Below are positions 43,774 through 52,376 of a stretch of DNA of 64,000 nucleotides, in pieces. This DNA is from Ilyomonas limi. Its GTDB lineage: Bacteria > Bacteroidota > Bacteroidia > Chitinophagales > Chitinophagaceae. The stretch is taken from the NCBI RefSeq assembly GCF_005233845.1, contig NZ_SZQL01000017.1, forward strand, positions 1 to 64,000, written 5' to 3'. The notes beneath the pieces were generated by a model, which searched no databases, had not been told where the DNA came from, and saw nothing but the letters and a program-made list of their open reading frames with translations. The first letter of the stretch is position 1. Each line of letters starts with the position of its first letter. A program made the position numbers and the translations under genes.

Positions 43774-43809
43774 CTCACACCTGCCTTTCTGCCGACAGGC
43801 AGGTGTGAG
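43774..43809. terminator. Perfect 13-bp hairpin after FKBP gene, with CTGCC/GGCAG core
   Basis: CTCACACCTGCCT (43774-43786) pairs with AGGCAGGTGTGAG (43797-43809) around a 10-base loop, ending 17 bases before the pepT start. It may be a terminator for the FKBP gene or a 5' structure of pepT. A similar CTGCCAGCAGGCAG core is at 62779-62792. Confidence 0.6.
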
Positions 43810-43825
43810 CAATTTACTATCGTTC

Positions 43826-45073
43826 ATGTTTTCTCAATATCATTTTACTGCTGCAGAGCGGTTTACACGTTATGTGCAAATAGATACGCAAAGTGACCCT
43901 AACAGCACTACTGCGCCTACTACCGAAAAGCAAAAGACTTTAGGTCGTTTACTGGTGGAAGAATTAACGCAAATGGGAGTTGCCGATGTGGAGTTGGATG
44001 TGTATGGTTATGTATATGCAACCATTCCTTCCAACACCCATAAACAAGTGCCGGTGGTTTGCTTTTGCAGCCACATAGACACTGCGCCAGACTGCAGTGG
44101 TACAAATGTGAAACCTATACTGCACAAGCAATATATTGGTAAAGACATCATATTGCCCGATGATAATTCTCAGGTGATTTCGATAAAAGACTATCCTTAT
44201 TTAAAAGAACATATTGGAGGCGATATTATTACTGCCAGCGGATTGACTCTATTGGGTGCCGATGATAAAAGCGGTGTTGCCGAAATAATGGATATGGCCA
44301 ACTTTTTATCAGAGCATCCCGAGGTAAAACATGGAGAAATAAAAATAGTATTTACGCCTGACGAAGAAGTAGGAAAAGGCACCAATAATATTGATTTAAA
44401 TAAAATAAATGCCGACTTTGCTTACACCCTCGATGGCGGTGAAAAGGGCACGATAGAAGATGAAACTTTTAGCGCTGATAGCGCACGCATTACAGTAAAT
44501 GGCGTGATAGCACATCCCGGCTATGCAAAGGGAAAAATGGTGAATGCACTGAAAATAGTGGGTGAAATATTAGCGGCTTTGCCTGATAATGAATGGAGCC
44601 CGGAAACAACGGAACAACGCCAGGGCTTTGTACATCCGGTTGCGATTGGCGGAGCGGCCGAGCAGGCAACCCTTGACTTTATTGTCCGTGATTTTGAAAC
44701 AGCAAATCTACAACAGCACGAAGAGCGGTTAAAAAATATTGCCAATAACATTGTTGCAAAATATTCAAGAGCTACAATGCAGTTTGAGGTAACAGAGCAA
44801 TACCGCAACATGAAAGAAATAGTCAGTCAACATCCCCAACTAATTACATATGCCGAAGAAGCAATACAACGTGCCGGTTTGCAACCCAAAAAAGAACTCA
44901 TTCGCGGTGGTACCGATGGCAGCCGGTTGAGCTTTATGGGTTTGCCTTGTCCCAATTTATTTACCGGTATGCAAGCCATCCATAGCCGGCACGAATGGAT
45001 TGGTGTGAAGGACATGGAAAAAGCTGTGATGACATTAGTGTATCTGGTGCAGATTTGGGAGGAAAAGAGTTAG
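43826..45073 (+). CDS. pepT: Peptidase T (tripeptide aminopeptidase)
   Basis: A 415-residue M20 metallopeptidase. Zinc ligands are visible in FCSHIDTAPD, GADDKSGVAE (bridging Asp), TPDEEVGKG (catalytic Glu-Glu) and the C-terminal AIHSRHEW. The dimerisation domain lies about residues 210-320 (VIAHPGYAKGKMVNALK). PepT releases the N-terminal residue of tripeptides in the cytoplasm. The ATG at 43826 is chosen; a GTG at 43805 would sit in the hairpin. Confidence 0.95.
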   Translation: MFSQYHFTAAERFTRYVQIDTQSDPNSTTAPTTEKQKTLGRLLVEELTQMGVADVELDVYGYVYATIPSNTHKQVPVVCFCSHIDTAPDCSGTNVKPILHKQYIGKDIILPDDNSQVISIKDYPYLKEHIGGDIITASGLTLLGADDKSGVAEIMDMANFLSEHPEVKHGEIKIVFTPDEEVGKGTNNIDLNKINADFAYTLDGGEKGTIEDETFSADSARITVNGVIAHPGYAKGKMVNALKIVGEILAALPDNEWSPETTEQRQGFVHPVAIGGAAEQATLDFIVRDFETANLQQHEERLKNIANNIVAKYSRATMQFEVTEQYRNMKEIVSQHPQLITYAEEAIQRAGLQPKKELIRGGTDGSRLSFMGLPCPNLFTGMQAIHSRHEWIGVKDMEKAVMTLVYLVQIWEEKS

Positions 45074-45380
45074 TTTTTAAACCACTAAGTCGCAAGGACA
45101 CGAAGGGTATCCGGAAGATAAGAAGAATGCCTAATGTAACTTTTTTCGAGTCTTTGCAGTTCAAAAAACAGCTTATTTATTCCCATACTAAAGTGGTGAA
45201 TACCTCTGTGAAACTCTGCCTCAACTCCTTTTCCTCTGCGGTAAAAAACAGCTTTTGTTTATCATACTTTATCTGCTGGGTTTTCATTCATAACACAATA
45301 CTTTCACATGAAAATCCTGGCAGCACTCATCCAATCTCTTTAGCGCTTATTTTTACAATCTTATCTTTTTGCTTTACAAT
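45074..45380. other. 307-bp spacer with degenerate Bacteroidota intergenic repeat
   Basis: It contains ACCACTAAGTCGCAAGGACA followed by CGAAGG (45081-45106) and GTGAAACTCTGCCTC-like text further on. These are fragments of a sequence family also seen at 62754-62771 and 27989-28010. No gene. Confidence 0.5.
45081..45106. repeat. Degenerate CACTAAG..AAGGACACGAAGG intergenic repeat
   Basis: The text aligns on the opposite strand with CTTTGTGTCCTTAGCG near 62756-62771. It is intergenic in both places. Confidence 0.45.
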
Positions 45381-46670
45381 ATGAAACACTTACCAATAAG
45401 CAATACGTTGTTTACCAAAAACCGGCAGCGTTTTGTACAGGAAATGAAGCCTCACAGCATTGCCATTTTCAACAGCAATGATGAAATGCCATCTAATGGT
45501 GACGCGCTCTACCGTTTTTTGCAAAACAGCGATTTATACTGGCTTTCGGGCATTGAGCAGGAAGATACGATGGTGATTTTATATCCCGGTAATCCCGATC
45601 CAAAATATCGTGAAGTCTTGGTGTTGGTACGTCCGAATGAAATGAAAGAAAAATGGGACGGTAAACGCCTGCGTGCAGAAGAAGGGAAAACCATTTCGGG
45701 CATTGAAAAAATTGTATGGCTGGATGCGTTACCTGCATTGCTGCAAATGTGGATTCATTCGGCAGATATTATTTACTTAAATACGAATGAAAACGACCGG
45801 AAAAGCAGCCCGATACAAACGCGTGACTACCGCTACATCCACGAAATACAACAACAATATCCGCTGCATCAGTTTGAGCGCAGTGCAAAAATTTTGCGTA
45901 AGCTTCGTGCTATAAAAACCCCTGAAGAAATTGAAGTAGTGCAACAGGCAATTGACATTACAGAAAAAGCATTTCGCCGGTTGCTGCAATTCATTAAACC
46001 TGGGGTAATGGAATATGAAATTGAAGCGGAAATCATGCATGAATTTTTGCGCAACCGCGCCCGTGGCGAAGCTTATGGCAGCATCATTGCCAGTGGTGAC
46101 CGTGCCCGGACCTTGCATTATATATTTAATAATGAAGAATGTAAAAATGGCGAGCTGGTGCTGATGGATTTTGGTGCTTTGTATGGCGGCTATGCGGCCG
46201 ACCTCACGCGTACCGTGCCGGTAAATGGCAAATTTACAACGCGCCAGAAAGAAGTATATAATGCTTGCCTGCATCTGCACAACTATTGCAAATCCATTCT
46301 CAAACCGGGTATTACGCTGCTGGAATATCATGAAAAAGCAGGCGATGAAGCTACCAGTCAGTTTATTAAACTTGGATTGATTGGCGAAGAAGAGGTAAAG
46401 AACGAAGACAAAGACAACCGTGCGTACCGCAGGTATTTATATCATGGTATATCGCACCATTTGGGTATTGATGTGCATGATTTGGGCACTAAAACAGAAC
46501 CGTTGCAGCCGGGCATGTTGCTCACCGTAGAACCCGGTATTTATATTGAAGAAGAAGGTATCGGCATTCGCATAGAAAACAACGTGTGGATAACCGAAAA
46601 TGGTAATAAAGACTTGATGAAAAATATCCCAATAACGGCCGAAGAGATAGAAGCGTTAATGAAAAAATAA
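45381..46670 (+). CDS. pepP: Xaa-Pro aminopeptidase P family protein
   Basis: A 429-residue M24 peptidase with an AMP_N domain (residues 5-150; DALYRFLQNSDLYWLSGIEQ) and a pita-bread catalytic domain. Metal ligands are found in LMDFGALYGGYAADLTRTVP (two Asp), HGISHHLGIDVHD (His), TVEPGIYIEEEG (Glu) and GIRIENNVW (Glu). It removes N-terminal residues next to proline. The stop overlaps the pssA start by one base (TAATG), so translation is coupled. Confidence 0.93.
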   Translation: MKHLPISNTLFTKNRQRFVQEMKPHSIAIFNSNDEMPSNGDALYRFLQNSDLYWLSGIEQEDTMVILYPGNPDPKYREVLVLVRPNEMKEKWDGKRLRAEEGKTISGIEKIVWLDALPALLQMWIHSADIIYLNTNENDRKSSPIQTRDYRYIHEIQQQYPLHQFERSAKILRKLRAIKTPEEIEVVQQAIDITEKAFRRLLQFIKPGVMEYEIEAEIMHEFLRNRARGEAYGSIIASGDRARTLHYIFNNEECKNGELVLMDFGALYGGYAADLTRTVPVNGKFTTRQKEVYNACLHLHNYCKSILKPGITLLEYHEKAGDEATSQFIKLGLIGEEEVKNEDKDNRAYRRYLYHGISHHLGIDVHDLGTKTEPLQPGMLLTVEPGIYIEEEGIGIRIENNVWITENGNKDLMKNIPITAEEIEALMKK

Positions 46671-47437
46671 TGAAGCAAGTACCTAATATTCTGACGCTGC
46701 TCAACCTTGTTTTCGGATGCATGGCTATTGTGTGCGTACTGCAATCCGGATTGACATTTACTACCGATGAAACCGGTCAGAGCCTGGTGATTTTACCCGA
46801 AAATATTTATTGGGCGTCGGTGTTTATTGGCTGTGCAGCCATAATAGATTTTTTGGATGGTTTTGTAGCACGTTTATTCAAAGCCTCCTCCGCTTTGGGT
46901 GCACAGTTAGACTCGTTGTGCGATGTGGTAAGTTTTGGCGTGGCACCGGGCTTAATTATTTACGAGTTTTTACGCTTAAGTTTTTCGCAACAGCCCAATG
47001 GGTTGGATGTAAGTACAGCCTGGCTGTTACCGGCTTTTATTGTGCCGTGTGCAGGCGCTTACCGTTTAGCAAGATTTAACCTGGATACTTCGCAAAGTAC
47101 CGGATTTAAAGGCGTTCCCATTCCTGCTGCAGGCTTGCTCATTGCCTCGTTTCCGTTAATTTGGTTTTATAGTAATACACCTGCTATTATCAATTTATTT
47201 TTAAATCAATGGTTTTGGTATGCGGTGGTTATCATTGTTAGTTACCTGATGGTTTCTACTTTGCCCATGCTGGCGTTGAAGTTCAAAAATGCATCTGTTA
47301 AGGCTTTCACACCGTTCATTATTGTCGCTATCGTTGCCATAGTTTGTGGCTTTTTATTCGGATGGCTGGCAGTGCCGCTTAGCTTTATTGCTTACGTCAT
47401 TTTATCTTTGCTTTTTAAACCAAAAAATAATCCATGA
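46670..47437 (+). CDS. pssA: CDP-diacylglycerol--serine O-phosphatidyltransferase
   Basis: A 255-residue integral membrane enzyme with the CDP-alcohol phosphotransferase motif D-G-x2-A-R-x8-G-x3-D-x3-D: D-G-F-V-A-R, then G-A-Q-L-D-S-L-C-D. The opening PNILTLLNLVFGCMAI is typical of PssA. About seven to eight membrane segments. It makes phosphatidylserine, the precursor of phosphatidylethanolamine. Coupled both to pepP upstream and by a 4-base overlap to purS downstream. Confidence 0.94.
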   Translation: MKQVPNILTLLNLVFGCMAIVCVLQSGLTFTTDETGQSLVILPENIYWASVFIGCAAIIDFLDGFVARLFKASSALGAQLDSLCDVVSFGVAPGLIIYEFLRLSFSQQPNGLDVSTAWLLPAFIVPCAGAYRLARFNLDTSQSTGFKGVPIPAAGLLIASFPLIWFYSNTPAIINLFLNQWFWYAVVIIVSYLMVSTLPMLALKFKNASVKAFTPFIIVAIVAIVCGFLFGWLAVPLSFIAYVILSLLFKPKNNP

Positions 47438-47682
47438 AGTATAACGTACAGATAAAAGTAATGCCGCTGAAAGATTTACTTGACCCACAAGGCAAAGCCG
47501 TGATGGGTAGTTTGCAAAATCTGGGTTTGCAAGGCGTGCAGGACGTACGCATTGGCAAGCACATAACGTTGCAGATAGACGCCAACACTGAAAGTGAAGC
47601 CCGAAATGTAGCAGAAGATGCTGCCAAAAAACTGCTCGCCAATCCGGTAATGGAATTTTACGAAATTGAAATGGTGAATTGA
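47434..47682 (+). CDS. purS: Phosphoribosylformylglycinamidine synthase subunit PurS
   Basis: An 82-residue PurS with the block VMPLKDLLDPQGKAVMGSLQ and then VQDVRIGKHITLQID. It forms a bridge between PurQ and small PurL in purine biosynthesis; neither partner is in the window. The ATG overlaps the pssA stop (ATGA). Its place behind lipid-synthesis genes is unusual and may reflect translational coupling only. Confidence 0.93.
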   Translation: MKYNVQIKVMPLKDLLDPQGKAVMGSLQNLGLQGVQDVRIGKHITLQIDANTESEARNVAEDAAKKLLANPVMEFYEIEMVN

Positions 47683-47862
47683 TAATCTGAAATAAATTTT
47701 TTCGCCCATGTTCGTGTCTTCACGAACCTGTTTTTGAAATACAAACTATTATTTTGTTTTGCTGAAAGGCACTTAATAAGCCTCGTGGAGACACGAACCT
47801 GAGCAGATAAAAGGTATTTCAAAAAGAGCCATTTCCCGAAAATTAAATCAAATCACACATTA

Positions 47863-48528
47863 ATGCTGCATCTTGTTCCTACACCGCTTGGCAACTTAAA
47901 AGACATTACCTTACGTGCTATCGAGGTATTGCAAAGTGCCGATGTAATATTGTGCGAGGACACGCGTACTTCTTCCAAATTGCTGCAGCATTACAACATA
48001 CAAAAACCGCTTTCCCCGTATCATCAACATAACGAACACAAAATTTTACAACATTTGATTGACCAGTTGTCAGGAGGAAAACATTTTGCACTTATCACCG
48101 ATGCGGGTACACCTGGCATTTCTGATCCGGCTTTTTTATTGGTACGGGAATGTATAAAAAACGACATTAAAGTTGAATGTTTGCCTGGCGCTACTGCATT
48201 CGTGCCGGCATTGGTCAATAGCGGATTGCCAATTAATCGTTTTGTGTTTGAAGGCTTTTTACCCCTTAAAAAAGGGCGGCATACTTTGCTTACCAAACTG
48301 GCTGAAGAAGAGCGCACGATGGTTTTGTACGAAAGCCCTATACGTCTTGTAAAAACATTAGCGGAATTGATTACTTATTTTGGGGCAGAACGGCAATGCA
48401 GCATCAGCCGAGAGTTGACGAAACTATTTGAAGAAAATAAAAGGGGCACCTTACAGGAAGTGCATGATTATTTTAAACAAAAAGATGTAAAAGGCGAGAT
48501 CGTAATAGTGGTGCAAGGAAAAGCATAA
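47863..48528 (+). CDS. rsmI: 16S rRNA 2'-O-ribose C1402 methyltransferase
   Basis: A 221-residue SAM enzyme of the tetrapyrrole-methylase fold. Signature LVPTPLGNLKDITLRAIEVL, then ADVILCEDTRTSSKLL and HFALITDAGTPGISDPAFLL. The LPGATAFVPALVNSGLP block lines the active site. This is the shorter form without the C-terminal domain of E. coli RsmI. It methylates C1402 in the ribosomal P site together with RsmH. Confidence 0.95.
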   Translation: MLHLVPTPLGNLKDITLRAIEVLQSADVILCEDTRTSSKLLQHYNIQKPLSPYHQHNEHKILQHLIDQLSGGKHFALITDAGTPGISDPAFLLVRECIKNDIKVECLPGATAFVPALVNSGLPINRFVFEGFLPLKKGRHTLLTKLAEEERTMVLYESPIRLVKTLAELITYFGAERQCSISRELTKLFEENKRGTLQEVHDYFKQKDVKGEIVIVVQGKA

Positions 48529-48904
48529 TGTAGTAAAAAATACGGCAACTATATCCAACCATCCGTTCACCTAAAACCATCATATATTGATAAAAAAATA
48601 CGTCGGTCTTTCCCTATTAATCCCGCGGCAAAAACATTACTACAAAACCATACTAAATTATCAACACTTTATACCAGCAAAATTCACTTGTGCTACCAGT
48701 AATTGTAGCAAAAGGAATAATGGAAAGATTTTAGCTATGAATACAGTTAAGGCTGTTACTTTAAAAATACTATTATGGTAATAAACAAAAGAAAGATTGC
48801 CAGTTAGGTTATTTTTAAAATACATAAAAAGCAAAGCGATTCAGCATGTTATTCGCAGTAAACAAAGATTGTCCTCATAGCGAAGCTTTGTAAATAAATG
48901 ATTT
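48529..48904. other. 376-bp leader region upstream of UpxY
   Basis: A 64-codon frame (48587-48781) lacks any domain or signal and is probably not a gene. UpxY genes often lie behind long untranslated leaders with pause or terminator structures, but I found no clear hairpin here. Confidence 0.4.
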
Positions 48905-49411
48905 ATGGCTGAGAATGAAAAACACTGGTATGCTGTGTACACCCGCCCAAGATCGGAGAAAAGAGTAGATACATTGCTGCAAAAGAAATTTATTGAAAGC
49001 TGGTGCCCCCTGCAAAAAGTAGTGCGGCAATGGAGCGACAGAAAGAAAACAATACTGCAACCGCTTTTTACATCGTATGTGTTTGTGCATGTTACCGGGC
49101 GGCAGCGCATTGAAGTATTACAGACCGATGGTGTACTCAACTATGTACATTATTTAGGCAAGCCGGCCATCATTAAAGACGAAGAAATTCAGCTCATCAA
49201 ATCGTACCTTCAGGAAGGAGAAGCAGCTATTACTACGCAATCGTGGGAGTCGCTGGAAGAAGATATAAAAGTACAGATCACACAAGGTGTTTTTATACAA
49301 AATACGGGAACCATTATAAAGAGTGGTAAAAAAACATTGTATGTAAGACTGGAAAGTTTAGGACAGGTAATGGTCGTAGAATTTCCGGTGCAGCATGTAA
49401 AATCCGTTTAG
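48905..49411 (+). CDS. UpxY-family transcription antiterminator (NusG-like)
   Basis: A 168-residue NusG paralogue. The NGN domain (about 5-100) starts HWYAVYTRPRSEKRVDTLLQ and contains FTSYVFVHV, the core RNA-polymerase-binding strand. The C-terminal KOW-like region (110-168) is QITQGVFIQNTGTIIKSGKK. UpxY proteins of Bacteroides bind the leader of their own capsular polysaccharide operon and prevent early termination. Here the downstream genes number only three on the same strand, which fits the head position but not a full capsule operon. Confidence 0.9.
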   Translation: MAENEKHWYAVYTRPRSEKRVDTLLQKKFIESWCPLQKVVRQWSDRKKTILQPLFTSYVFVHVTGRQRIEVLQTDGVLNYVHYLGKPAIIKDEEIQLIKSYLQEGEAAITTQSWESLEEDIKVQITQGVFIQNTGTIIKSGKKTLYVRLESLGQVMVVEFPVQHVKSV

Positions 49412-49502
49412 CATAGAAAAAACTTTGAGCAACAGGTGCTGAATTAATATAATTTAGTACGTACTGCTTGTGACTTGCAGTTTGAACATTAAAGCTTACA
49501 TA

Positions 49503-50207
49503 ATGATTTTAGGAACAATATGCTGCATAGGCAACAACAAAGACATGGCAGATAAAAGTGCGTTGCTGCTGAATGATAAGCCACTCATTGCTTATACTAT
49601 AGAGACTACGCATCAATGCAGTATGCTGGATGATGTAATTGTATCTACCGGTAGTGAGGACATTGCAGCAACAGCTATCCAATGCCATGCAAAAGTCCCT
49701 TTTATGCTTCCAGCTCCATTGGCAATGGAGGGGTCATCTAAGTGGCCGGTATTATTACATGTTTTAGAAAAATATGAAAAGGAATTTGGGAAAGAAGTCA
49801 GCTATATCGTGGATATGGATGTCACCGTTCCGTTTAAAACGGCAGCAGATATAGATGGTGCTGTTAAAATGGCTTTGCAGCACCCCGAAACAGATGTCGT
49901 AATTACCGGCTATCATTCCCGAAGGAATCCGTATTTAAACATGGTAGAATTAACAAAGAAAGGCTATGTTGAAATAGTGAAGAAATTGGATGAACCCGTT
50001 GTTAGGTGGCAGGATGCACCTACAGTATTCAGCCTTTCGAATGCTGCATTTGTAATAAAAAAGTCAGCATTATACAACTACTCGCACTGGAGTCAGGCAG
50101 TATGCAGGGTATATGAGATACATAGCAAAAGAGCGTTGGATATTGATGAAGAAACAGACTATGAATTGATAAAATTTTTACTCAGCCGCCATCCATCTTT
50201 TGAATAG
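49503..50207 (+). CDS. Acylneuraminate cytidylyltransferase-like protein, altered active site
   Basis: A 234-residue protein with the fold of CMP-NeuAc synthetase (NeuA-like). Later blocks NDKPLIAYTIETTHQ and DDVIVSTGSEDIA match well, as do ALDIDEETDYELIKF near the C-terminus (Mg-binding D-x-D). However the CTP-binding motif that normally reads R-S/G-G-S-K-G-x-x-x-K-N is I-G-N-N-K-D-M-A-D-K-S here, and L-Q-P-T-S-P is V-D-M-D-V-T-V-P. Activity on CTP and sialic acid is therefore uncertain; a changed substrate or a non-catalytic role is possible. ATG at 49503 gives the family start. Confidence 0.78.
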   Translation: MILGTICCIGNNKDMADKSALLLNDKPLIAYTIETTHQCSMLDDVIVSTGSEDIAATAIQCHAKVPFMLPAPLAMEGSSKWPVLLHVLEKYEKEFGKEVSYIVDMDVTVPFKTAADIDGAVKMALQHPETDVVITGYHSRRNPYLNMVELTKKGYVEIVKKLDEPVVRWQDAPTVFSLSNAAFVIKKSALYNYSHWSQAVCRVYEIHSKRALDIDEETDYELIKFLLSRHPSFE

Positions 50208-50360
50208 CATACGGTAGCTATTTTTAACTTAGATATTACGTTGTATTGATCAATTATTGAAATACCTTACGCAAATGACAGTGGCTAAAAACTAAAGCTC
50301 TAATGATTTTGTCGTCGCAAAGTCTTTGCTAAACCAAGCATATATTTCTCAGTATAAAAC

Positions 50361-51377
50361 ATGACTTCAAACATTTCCTTTGCTATCGTTGGATGCGGCA
50401 ATATTGGTCAACGACATGCATTGCACATAAATAACTTTGCAAAGCTTGCTGCCGTTTGTGATATTGATATTGCTAAGGCAACAGCCTTGGGTAATCAATA
50501 CCATGTAAATAAGTACTTCTCTTTAGAAGAATTATTAGTAAATGAACCAGCAGTAGAGGTAATAGCTATTTGCACGCCTAATGGTTTACATGCACCCCAA
50601 ACAATTGAGTGTTTAAAAGCTGGCCATCATGTAGTATGTGAGAAGCCAATGGCAATACATATGCCGGACGGTAAACAAATGATTGCAGCAAGCGAACAAT
50701 ACAATAAGTACTTATTTATTGTAAAACAAAACCGTTTTAACAAAGCCGTTGCCGAAGTAAAGAAAGCTTTAATGCAAAATGCGCTTGGCACTATTTTAAG
50801 CTTTCAAATAAATTGCTTTTGGAATAGAGATGAAGCGTATTACCGCAATAGCTGGCATGGCACGAGAGACCTGGACGGTGGCACATTATTTACACAATTC
50901 AGCCATTTTATTGATATACTCTACTGGCTGCTTGGCGATGTAAAAGAAGTGCAATCCTATTTACAAAACCGGGCACACCCATCGGGCATTGCTTTTGAAG
51001 ATACCGGTGCAGTCATCCTGCACATGCAAAGTGGCGCCATAGGCACATTAAATTATACAGTTAATACTTATAAAGAAAATATGGAAGGCTCATTTACCTT
51101 GTTCGGAGAAAAAGGAACCATAAAAATTGGTGGACAATACCTCAATATTATTCAATATCAAAACATTCAGGATTATGTTTTACCTGTGGTAAATGAACAT
51201 GGCAAAGCTAATGATTACGGTACTTACAAGGGTAGCATGAGCAACCATGATAAAGTATATCAGAATGTATTGGATGTATTGCAAAACGGCGCTGCTATCA
51301 GCACCAATGCCCATGAAGGTTTAAAGACCGTGGAAATTATTGAAAGAATATATGCGGCTAATCTTTTGAATATATAA
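50361..51377 (+). CDS. Gfo/Idh/MocA-family oxidoreductase (WlbA/WbpB-like)
   Basis: A 338-residue NAD(P)-dependent oxidoreductase. The nucleotide loop is VGCGNIGQRH, catalytic Lys is in C-E-K-P-M-A, and the C-terminal domain includes QNRFNKAVAEVKKAL, GTRDLDGGTLFTQFSHFIDI and a YTVNTYKENMEGS block. This is the pattern of UDP-GlcNAcA 3-dehydrogenases of WlbA/WbpB type in surface polysaccharide synthesis. Its place behind UpxY supports a polysaccharide role. No signal peptide. Confidence 0.88.
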   Translation: MTSNISFAIVGCGNIGQRHALHINNFAKLAAVCDIDIAKATALGNQYHVNKYFSLEELLVNEPAVEVIAICTPNGLHAPQTIECLKAGHHVVCEKPMAIHMPDGKQMIAASEQYNKYLFIVKQNRFNKAVAEVKKALMQNALGTILSFQINCFWNRDEAYYRNSWHGTRDLDGGTLFTQFSHFIDILYWLLGDVKEVQSYLQNRAHPSGIAFEDTGAVILHMQSGAIGTLNYTVNTYKENMEGSFTLFGEKGTIKIGGQYLNIIQYQNIQDYVLPVVNEHGKANDYGTYKGSMSNHDKVYQNVLDVLQNGAAISTNAHEGLKTVEIIERIYAANLLNI

Positions 51378-51527
51378 TAAGTACTTTATACTACAGCAGA
51401 TTTATTAAGCCTGTTGCCCCAGAACGACTTTACTCCTGCAGAAGGATAGCCTTTAAATTCAGTTAAAATATACTCTCCTATTTCTACCAGCCATTACAAT
51501 TAACAACCCCTCTCGCTTCATTTATGT

Positions 51528-52277
51528 ATGTTTGCGGATATGCTATCCCTCTTCCGGTCTTCCAAAGTAGCACCCGATTTATCCTTTATTGGCGCCGACA
51601 TGCACTCGCATCTGCTGCCAGGCTTAGATGATGGTTTAAAAACAATGGATGAAACCATTGCCTTCATCAAAGAATTGCACGGCTTGGGTTATCAAAAGTT
51701 CATCTGCACACCACATATTATTGCAGACCTGCATCCCAACAGCCCGGCAACTATTTTGCCGCGTCTGGAAGAAGTAAAAAGGGCTTTGCGGGAGCAAAAC
51801 ATACCAGTGCAAATTGACGCCGCAGCAGAATATATGGTGGATATAGACTTTGAAAACAGTATTAAAAGAGGAGACCAACTACTCACGCTTTGCGATAAAT
51901 ACATCCTTATCGAGATGAGTTATATTGCGCCATCCCCCAACATGGAGCAGGTGATTTTTGAACTGAATATGAAGGGTTTAAAACCCATTATTGCACATCC
52001 CGAGCGTTACCTCTATTATCATAACGATTTTGCAAAATACCAGCGCCTTATAGACCTCGGTGCTGTATTGCAGGTCAATTTGCTTTCGCTGTTGGGCTAT
52101 TATGGAAAGGGTGTAAAAATCGTTGCTGAAAAACTGATTAAGCAAGATATGATACAGTTTGCCGGCACCGATATGCACCATACCAACCACCTCAATGCCT
52201 TGCAGGAATTGGCAGCTAAAAAAAGTTTTCACACCCTTTTAACCGGAGCCAATTTGCTTAACAAAACACTCCTGTAA
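51528..52277 (+). CDS. CpsB/CapC-type tyrosine-protein phosphatase (PHP domain)
   Basis: A 249-residue PHP-domain phosphatase. The metal-binding motif D-M-H-S-H-L-L-P-G-L-D-D-G is diagnostic of CpsB/YwqE-type enzymes. Further ligands are in ICTPHIIADLHPN, AAAEYMVD, IAHPERYLYY and AGTDMHHTNH. These phosphatases dephosphorylate the BY-kinase that controls capsule and exopolysaccharide export; a kinase is not present in the window. An ATG four bases upstream is out of frame. bglX follows after 99 bp, probably with its own promoter. Confidence 0.92.
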   Translation: MFADMLSLFRSSKVAPDLSFIGADMHSHLLPGLDDGLKTMDETIAFIKELHGLGYQKFICTPHIIADLHPNSPATILPRLEEVKRALREQNIPVQIDAAAEYMVDIDFENSIKRGDQLLTLCDKYILIEMSYIAPSPNMEQVIFELNMKGLKPIIAHPERYLYYHNDFAKYQRLIDLGAVLQVNLLSLLGYYGKGVKIVAEKLIKQDMIQFAGTDMHHTNHLNALQELAAKKSFHTLLTGANLLNKTLL

Positions 52278-52346
52278 ACAGTTACGGGTAGCACTTCTTT
52301 TTAATGCCCGTAGTTCCGCCTTGCATTCATTTCGCTTTGCGCAGCA

Positions 52347-52354
52347 TACATTTG
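52347..52354 (+). promoter_or_regulatory. TAnnTTTG-type -7 element before bglX
   Basis: TACATTTG is an exact consensus match, 22 bases before the ATG. A TTG at 52321-52323 lies 23 bases upstream, longer than usual. Confidence 0.4.
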
Positions 52355-52376
52355 TATAAACAAAATTGCTCCGCTG

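Noticed and set aside
47705-47740. GTTCGTGTC..CACGAAC hairpin as terminator of purS
   Set aside because: The arms belong to the scattered intergenic repeat and are not followed by a T run of the right kind.
48587-48781. 64-codon open frame before UpxY
   Set aside because: Translated text shows no domain or periodicity and begins at a weak start; more likely untranslated leader.
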